From NCBI GenBank assembly GCA_031284185.1, contig JAITAJ010000352.1, positions 1-9,812 on the forward strand: a DNA stretch of 9,812 nucleotides. The letters are read 5' to 3'. A program made the translations under genes and the position numbers. The DNA comes from Accumulibacter sp. Its GTDB lineage: Bacteria; Pseudomonadota; Gammaproteobacteria; Burkholderiales; Rhodocyclaceae. The notes under the pieces are model-generated. The model searched no databases. It saw nothing but the letters and a program-made list of their open reading frames with translations, and was not told where the DNA came from. Numbering within the stretch: position 1 is the first letter of the stretch; every line of letters starts with the position of its first letter. Shown piece by piece: positions 7,339-9,812 of the stretch.

Positions 7339-7861
7339 AGATCACCTGAAAATATTCGGATCGACACCGGGCGGCCGGACGCCGCGACGATTCATGGCGG
7401 CGTCATTCCAGCGTCATGGAACTATGGGGATTGGGATCAAGGCTCATATTATAACCGCCCCGATGTCGGGGATGCGCTGAAACGCACCCCGTTCCACGAA
7501 AATCGGGCGCATCCGGGAAATTCGCGCAACGTCGCGACGCAAACGAATTCTCCGGACGATGAAGCGCGTGACCGGCAAAGCGTATGCAGCGCGACACGCC
7601 ATGATATAGGAACATCCGCGATACCGGAAGCGCCGCCAATCCAGTAGACTTGTTTTTTTCGGAACGATCGTCATCGGGTCATATGGATTTTCTGCGCTTC
7701 TCATCGAAATTCACGCCGCGCATCGCCGGAGCCGTATCGTGTTCCGGGGCTGCCCGTCGTCGCCGTCTCCTCGTCGGGTATTCTGATGGAAACCCGAAAG
7801 AGGCATTTCCCATGAGCCCGTTTCGTTTCCACGGGCGATTCTCTGCCGCCGGAGCCTCGTA
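7339..7861. other. 523-bp divergent intergenic region
   Basis: Separates the leftward kinase gene from the rightward exporter gene. It holds a candidate kinase promoter (7448-7453), a small palindrome beside it, a T7 run at 7653-7659 without a stem in front, and a 16-codon leader-like frame just before the exporter. Open frames of 60-86 codons on both strands lack ribosome sites and protein-like composition, and I see no real gene in them. No tRNA or recognisable structured RNA was seen. Confidence 0.5.
7448..7453 (-). promoter_or_regulatory. Candidate -10 element for the kinase gene
   Basis: The minus strand reads a perfect TATAAT about 110 bases before the kinase ATG. At the expected -35 distance (7471-7476) it reads CGCATC, a poor match, so the promoter would need an activator or is not sigma-70 typical. 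The spacer contains the palindrome CCCCGATGTCGGGG (7458-7471), placed where a regulator could act. Confidence 0.35.
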
Positions 7862-7862
7862 G
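7812..7862 (+). CDS. Possible 16-residue leader peptide before the exporter
   Basis: ATG at 7812 opens a short frame, MSPFRFHGRFSAAGAS, preceded at a usable distance by AAAGAGG. Its TAG (7860-7862) overlaps the exporter's GTG (7862-7864) by one base, as TAGTG. This geometry suits translational coupling or leader-controlled expression of an efflux gene. It could equally be chance; nothing in the peptide is a known stall motif. Confidence 0.25.
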   Translation: MSPFRFHGRFSAAGAS

Positions 7863-9301
7863 TGCCGGCGCCTCTCTCATCCCGGTCATTCGACGACGGA
7901 CTCCCGACGCCGGCGCGGCATTACGCGATGATGGCCGTCATTCTTGGGATTGCGATGACGGTGCTGGACGGCACCATCATCAACCTCGCGTTGCCGAGGA
8001 TCACCCGCGACCTCCAGACTGGCGCGGCGCAGGCCATCTGGCTCATCAACGCCTACCAGATCGCCATCCTGAGCTTCCTGCTGCCATGCGCCGCGCTGGG
8101 CGATCTCATCGGATACCGGCGCGTCTATCTGAGCGGACTGTCGTTATACGCGCTGGCGGTCATGGCCTGTCTCGGCTGCGCCTTTCTCGATCCCTCGCTC
8201 CCCGCGCTGGTCGTCACGCGCGCCATCCAGGGGCTGGGCGCCGCGGGCATGATGTCGGTCAACACCGCGCTGGTGCGCATGATCTATCCGAGGAAACGGC
8301 TCGGACGCGGCGTCGCCGTCAATTCGATGGTCGTCGCCATCTCCTCGGTCGCCGGCCCCTCGTTCGCCGCCGGCATCCTGGCCGTCGCATCGTGGCCGTG
8401 GCTGTTCGCCGTCAATCTGCCCCTTGCGATCATCGTGTTCGTCTTCGGATACCGCGCGTTGCCGCGCAATCCGTCCGGCAACGCGAAAGCGGTGCCGTCG
8501 TGGATCGACGTTCTGCTCAACGTCCTGATGTTCGCCCTGATTTTCCTGGGCGTGGATTCCCTGGGCGCGCGCGCGGAAGGCGCCGGCGGAACGTCGATCG
8601 CATCGAGCCTCGCGCTGTTGTTCAGCGGCATCGCCGTCGGCGTCGTCTACCTGCGGCGTCAGACGCGCTTGCCGCTCCCGGTTTTTCCCGTCGATCTCTT
8701 GCGCATCCCCGTCTTTGCGCTTTCCATCTGCACCTCGGTGACGGCATTCGCCTCGCAGACGCTCTCCTACGTCGCCTTGCCGTTCCTCCTTCTCGATGCC
8801 TACGGGCGAACGCCCTTGCAGGCCGGCGCGCTGATCACCGCGTGGCCCCTGGTCATCATCGTCGTCGCGCCGCTGGTCGGGCGCGTGATCGGCCGCATCC
8901 CCGACGGAATGCTCGGCGGCGTCGGTCTGGGCGTCATGTCGCTCGGGCTGGGCCTGCTCGCCCTGTTGCCGGAGCAACCGGCGGACGCCGACATCGTTTG
9001 GCGTCTCGTCGTCTGCGGAATCGGTTTCGGCCTCTTCCAGTCCCCGAACAACCATGCGATCGTCAGTTCGGCGCCGTTGCATCGTTCCGGCGGCGCGAGC
9101 GGCATGCTCGGCACCGCCCGCCAGACGGGTCAGGCGCTCGGCGCCGTCATCGTCGCCATCATTTTCAGCATTGCCGACCCGCATAATGGGCATGGACCGA
9201 CCATCGCGCTGGCCCTGGCCGCAGGCTTTGCCGCGGTCGCGGGTGTTTTCAGCGCGCTGCGTGTCAGAGGACAGCGGTTAGAGAAGACAGAAGACAGATG
9301 A
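7862..9301 (+). CDS. MFS transporter, DHA2 (14-TM, EmrB/QacA-like) drug exporter
   Basis: A 479-residue, strongly hydrophobic protein with the DHA2 pattern. TM1 carries the motif-D1-like ILGIAMTVLDGTIINLALPR (about 26-45). Between TM2 and TM3 lies ALGDLIGYRRVYLSG, the loop motif A. RAIQGLGAAGMM marks TM4 (motif B), and SSVAGPSFAAGIL marks the antiporter motif C in TM5. Spacing of the remaining hydrophobic blocks fits 14 helices. Such proteins are proton-driven exporters of drugs or metabolites at the inner membrane; the substrate is not predictable. No membrane-fusion partner gene is adjacent. The GTG at 7862 has GGAG seven bases upstream and gives a 20-residue cytoplasmic lead; an ATG at 7928 would begin almost in TM1. 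The last residues (RGQRLEKTEDR) come from the repeat starting at 9264. Confidence 0.92.
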   Translation: MPAPLSSRSFDDGLPTPARHYAMMAVILGIAMTVLDGTIINLALPRITRDLQTGAAQAIWLINAYQIAILSFLLPCAALGDLIGYRRVYLSGLSLYALAVMACLGCAFLDPSLPALVVTRAIQGLGAAGMMSVNTALVRMIYPRKRLGRGVAVNSMVVAISSVAGPSFAAGILAVASWPWLFAVNLPLAIIVFVFGYRALPRNPSGNAKAVPSWIDVLLNVLMFALIFLGVDSLGARAEGAGGTSIASSLALLFSGIAVGVVYLRRQTRLPLPVFPVDLLRIPVFALSICTSVTAFASQTLSYVALPFLLLDAYGRTPLQAGALITAWPLVIIVVAPLVGRVIGRIPDGMLGGVGLGVMSLGLGLLALLPEQPADADIVWRLVVCGIGFGLFQSPNNHAIVSSAPLHRSGGASGMLGTARQTGQALGAVIVAIIFSIADPHNGHGPTIALALAAGFAAVAGVFSALRVRGQRLEKTEDR

Positions 9302-9349
9302 GTTTGCGGCGCTGTCGCGCCGTTCGGAGGACAGAAAACCGGGCACGTA
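9264..9349 (+). repeat. Structured repeat unit 1 (overlaps exporter 3' end)
   Basis: An 86-bp unit: TCAGAGGACAGCGGTTAGAG head, AGAAGACAGATGAGTTTGCG, hairpin CGGCGC-TGTC-GCGCCG (9307-9322), then GGAGGACAGAAAACCGGGCA. The exporter's final 12 codons and its stop lie in the head. Confidence 0.9.
9307..9322 (+). terminator. Hairpin after the exporter gene, possible terminator or 3' stabiliser
   Basis: CGGCGC-TGTC-GCGCCG, a perfect 6-bp GC stem five bases after the exporter stop. It lacks a downstream T run, so factor-independent termination is doubtful; RNA 3'-end protection is an alternative. The same stem recurs in every repeat unit. Confidence 0.35.
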
Positions 9350-9380
9350 TCAGAGGACAGAGGTTAGAGAGGACAGAATC
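9350..9380 (+). repeat. Partial repeat unit (head only)
   Basis: TCAGAGGACAGAGGTTAGAG followed by AGGACAGAATC: the head of the unit without its hairpin half, wedged between two full units. It suggests growth of the array by unequal recombination or slippage at the heads. Confidence 0.85.
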
Positions 9381-9465
9381 CAGAGGACAGCGGTTTGAGA
9401 GGACAGAAGACAGATGAGTTTGCGGCGCTGTCGCGCCGTTCAGAGGACAGAAAACCGAGCACGTT
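9381..9465 (+). repeat. Structured repeat unit 2
   Basis: An 85-bp unit, nearly identical to unit 1: CAGAGGACAGCGGTTTGAGA head, hairpin CGGCGC-TGTC-GCGCCG at 9423-9438, then CAGAGGACAGAAAACCGAGC. Confidence 0.9.
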
Positions 9466-9567
9466 TCAGAGGACGGCAGTTTGAGAGGACAGAAGACAGA
9501 TCGGCTTGCGGCGCCTCGCGCCGAAATGAGGACGGAAAACCGAGAGATCGGCTTCTCTGTCTTCTCC
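9466..9567 (+). repeat. Structured repeat unit 3 with inverted closing arm
   Basis: A more diverged unit: TCAGAGGACGGCAGTTTGAG, hairpin CGGCGC-CTC-GCGCCG (9509-9523), then GAGGACGGAAAACCGAGAGA. It ends with CTGTCTTCTC (9557-9566), the exact inverse of the GAGAAGACAG in unit 1 (9281-9290). The array is therefore bounded by inverted heads, as in copy A. It stops three bases before the stop codon of the leftward gene at 9570. Confidence 0.85.
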
Positions 9568-9569
9568 AT

Positions 9570-9812
9570 TCAGCGCCGGGACGCCTCGAACACCGCCGAG
9601 AGCGTCGGTGCCGAAAGTACCGCCTCAATCCAGGCGTCGAGTTCATCGCGCGTCGCGCGGGAGAGCCGCTCGACGACCTCCGGCGGCAATTCGCCAAAAC
9701 GGAGTTTCAACAGTTTGGACAGCGTATTGGCCTGACCTTCCAGCCGACCTTCGACCCGCCCTTCGACTCGGCCTTCCACTCGGCCTTGCTGCATACCTTG
9801 TCGCACCCCCTT
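9570..9812 (-). CDS. C-terminal part of Rpn-like/DUF4351 protein, partial at right edge
   Basis: The frame is open to the window edge, so the true start is outside; 80 codons are visible. A linker of four RVEG/RLEG tetrapeptides leads to LSKLLKLRFGELPPEVVERL, then LSRATRDELDAWIEAVLSAP. This is the DUF4351-type helical tail that follows the PD-(D/E)XK nuclease domain in Rpn (recombination-promoting nuclease, formerly 'transposase_31') proteins. The nuclease part is not in the window. Rpn proteins are often multi-copy, mobile-looking genes, some linked to toxin or defence roles. The stop (TGA, 9570-9572) abuts the structured repeat array and faces the exporter gene. Confidence 0.8.
   Translation of the reverse strand, partial: KGVRQGMQQGRVEGRVEGRVEGRLEGQANTLSKLLKLRFGELPPEVVERLSRATRDELDAWIEAVLSAPTLSAVFEASRR
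9738..9785 (-). repeat. Four 12-bp tandem repeats encoding RVEG-type linker
   Basis: Four in-frame copies of a 12-bp unit with consensus TTCGACTCGGCC on the plus strand. They encode the charged linker between the nuclease and the DUF4351 tail. Linkers of this kind vary in copy number between relatives. Confidence 0.85.

Noticed and set aside
3835..7647. Two long plus-strand ORFs (831 and 438 codons) opposite the kinase
   Set aside because: Antisense frames kept open by GC-rich codon usage. The kinase on the minus strand has complete domain motifs, while these translations are rich in R, Q, H and D without motifs.
7653..7659. T7 run as an intrinsic terminator
   Set aside because: No inverted repeat precedes it on the plus strand and no gene ends nearby.
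7444..7704. 86-codon minus-strand ORF upstream of the kinase
   Set aside because: Composition is unlike a real protein, there is no ribosome site, and it contains the likely kinase promoter.
8086..9193. Plus-strand 366-codon and minus-strand 349-codon ORFs over the exporter gene
   Set aside because: Shadows of the MFS gene; arginine- and aspartate-rich with no hydrophobic or catalytic pattern.
9264..9567. CRISPR array
   Set aside because: The repeated units are contiguous and similar throughout, with no unique spacers of constant length and no cas genes.
9264..9569. 101-codon minus-strand ORF with repeated SVLCPL-like segments
   Set aside because: It is a translation of the tandem DNA repeat (GTCCTCT units); the periodic peptide merely reflects the repeat.

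Overview
The window looks like a chromosomal piece of a GC-rich proteobacterium. RlmJ of the E. coli type, an RpnC-like DUF4351 tail, a Cache/histidine kinase/GGDEF signalling protein and a DHA2 exporter fit a beta- or gammaproteobacterium. The genus cannot be fixed from this sequence alone.

Layout. (1) 1-1258, minus strand: the wreck of what was probably an anti-phage/restriction locus. In transcription order it holds an excisionase-type HTH gene broken at a run of 14 C, about 200 bp of unassignable remnant, the coiled C-terminal tail of a large SNF2-type helicase, and a DUF262 gene whose middle is missing, so that its DUF1524 (HNH) end follows directly in another frame. The last gene leaves the window at base 1. 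(2) 1492-3618, plus strand: a tight two-gene unit, a nitronate monooxygenase-like flavoprotein and the 23S rRNA methyltransferase RlmJ. (3) 3655-7338, minus strand: one very large signalling protein with Cache sensor, HAMP, histidine kinase, receiver, GAF and GGDEF domains. (4) 7339-7861: a 523-bp intergenic region with a good -10 hexamer for the kinase gene. (5) 7862-9301, plus strand: a 14-TM DHA2-type MFS exporter. (6) 9264-9567: tandem copies of a dispersed repeat. (7) 9570-9812, minus strand: the C-terminal part of an Rpn-like protein that enters from the right edge.

The most striking non-genic feature is a repeat family built on AGAGGACAG-like heads around a CGGCGC/GCGCCG hairpin. It occupies both convergent gene junctions (3580-3675 and 9264-9567). 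The last codons of rlmJ, of the kinase gene and of the exporter gene are written inside it, so the element has supplied or replaced gene ends.

Functional links: nitronate monooxygenase and RlmJ are probably co-transcribed but not obviously related in function. The kinase appears to couple a periplasmic signal to c-di-GMP synthesis within one polypeptide. The left-hand defence genes appear dead or, for the HTH gene, possibly phase-variable.
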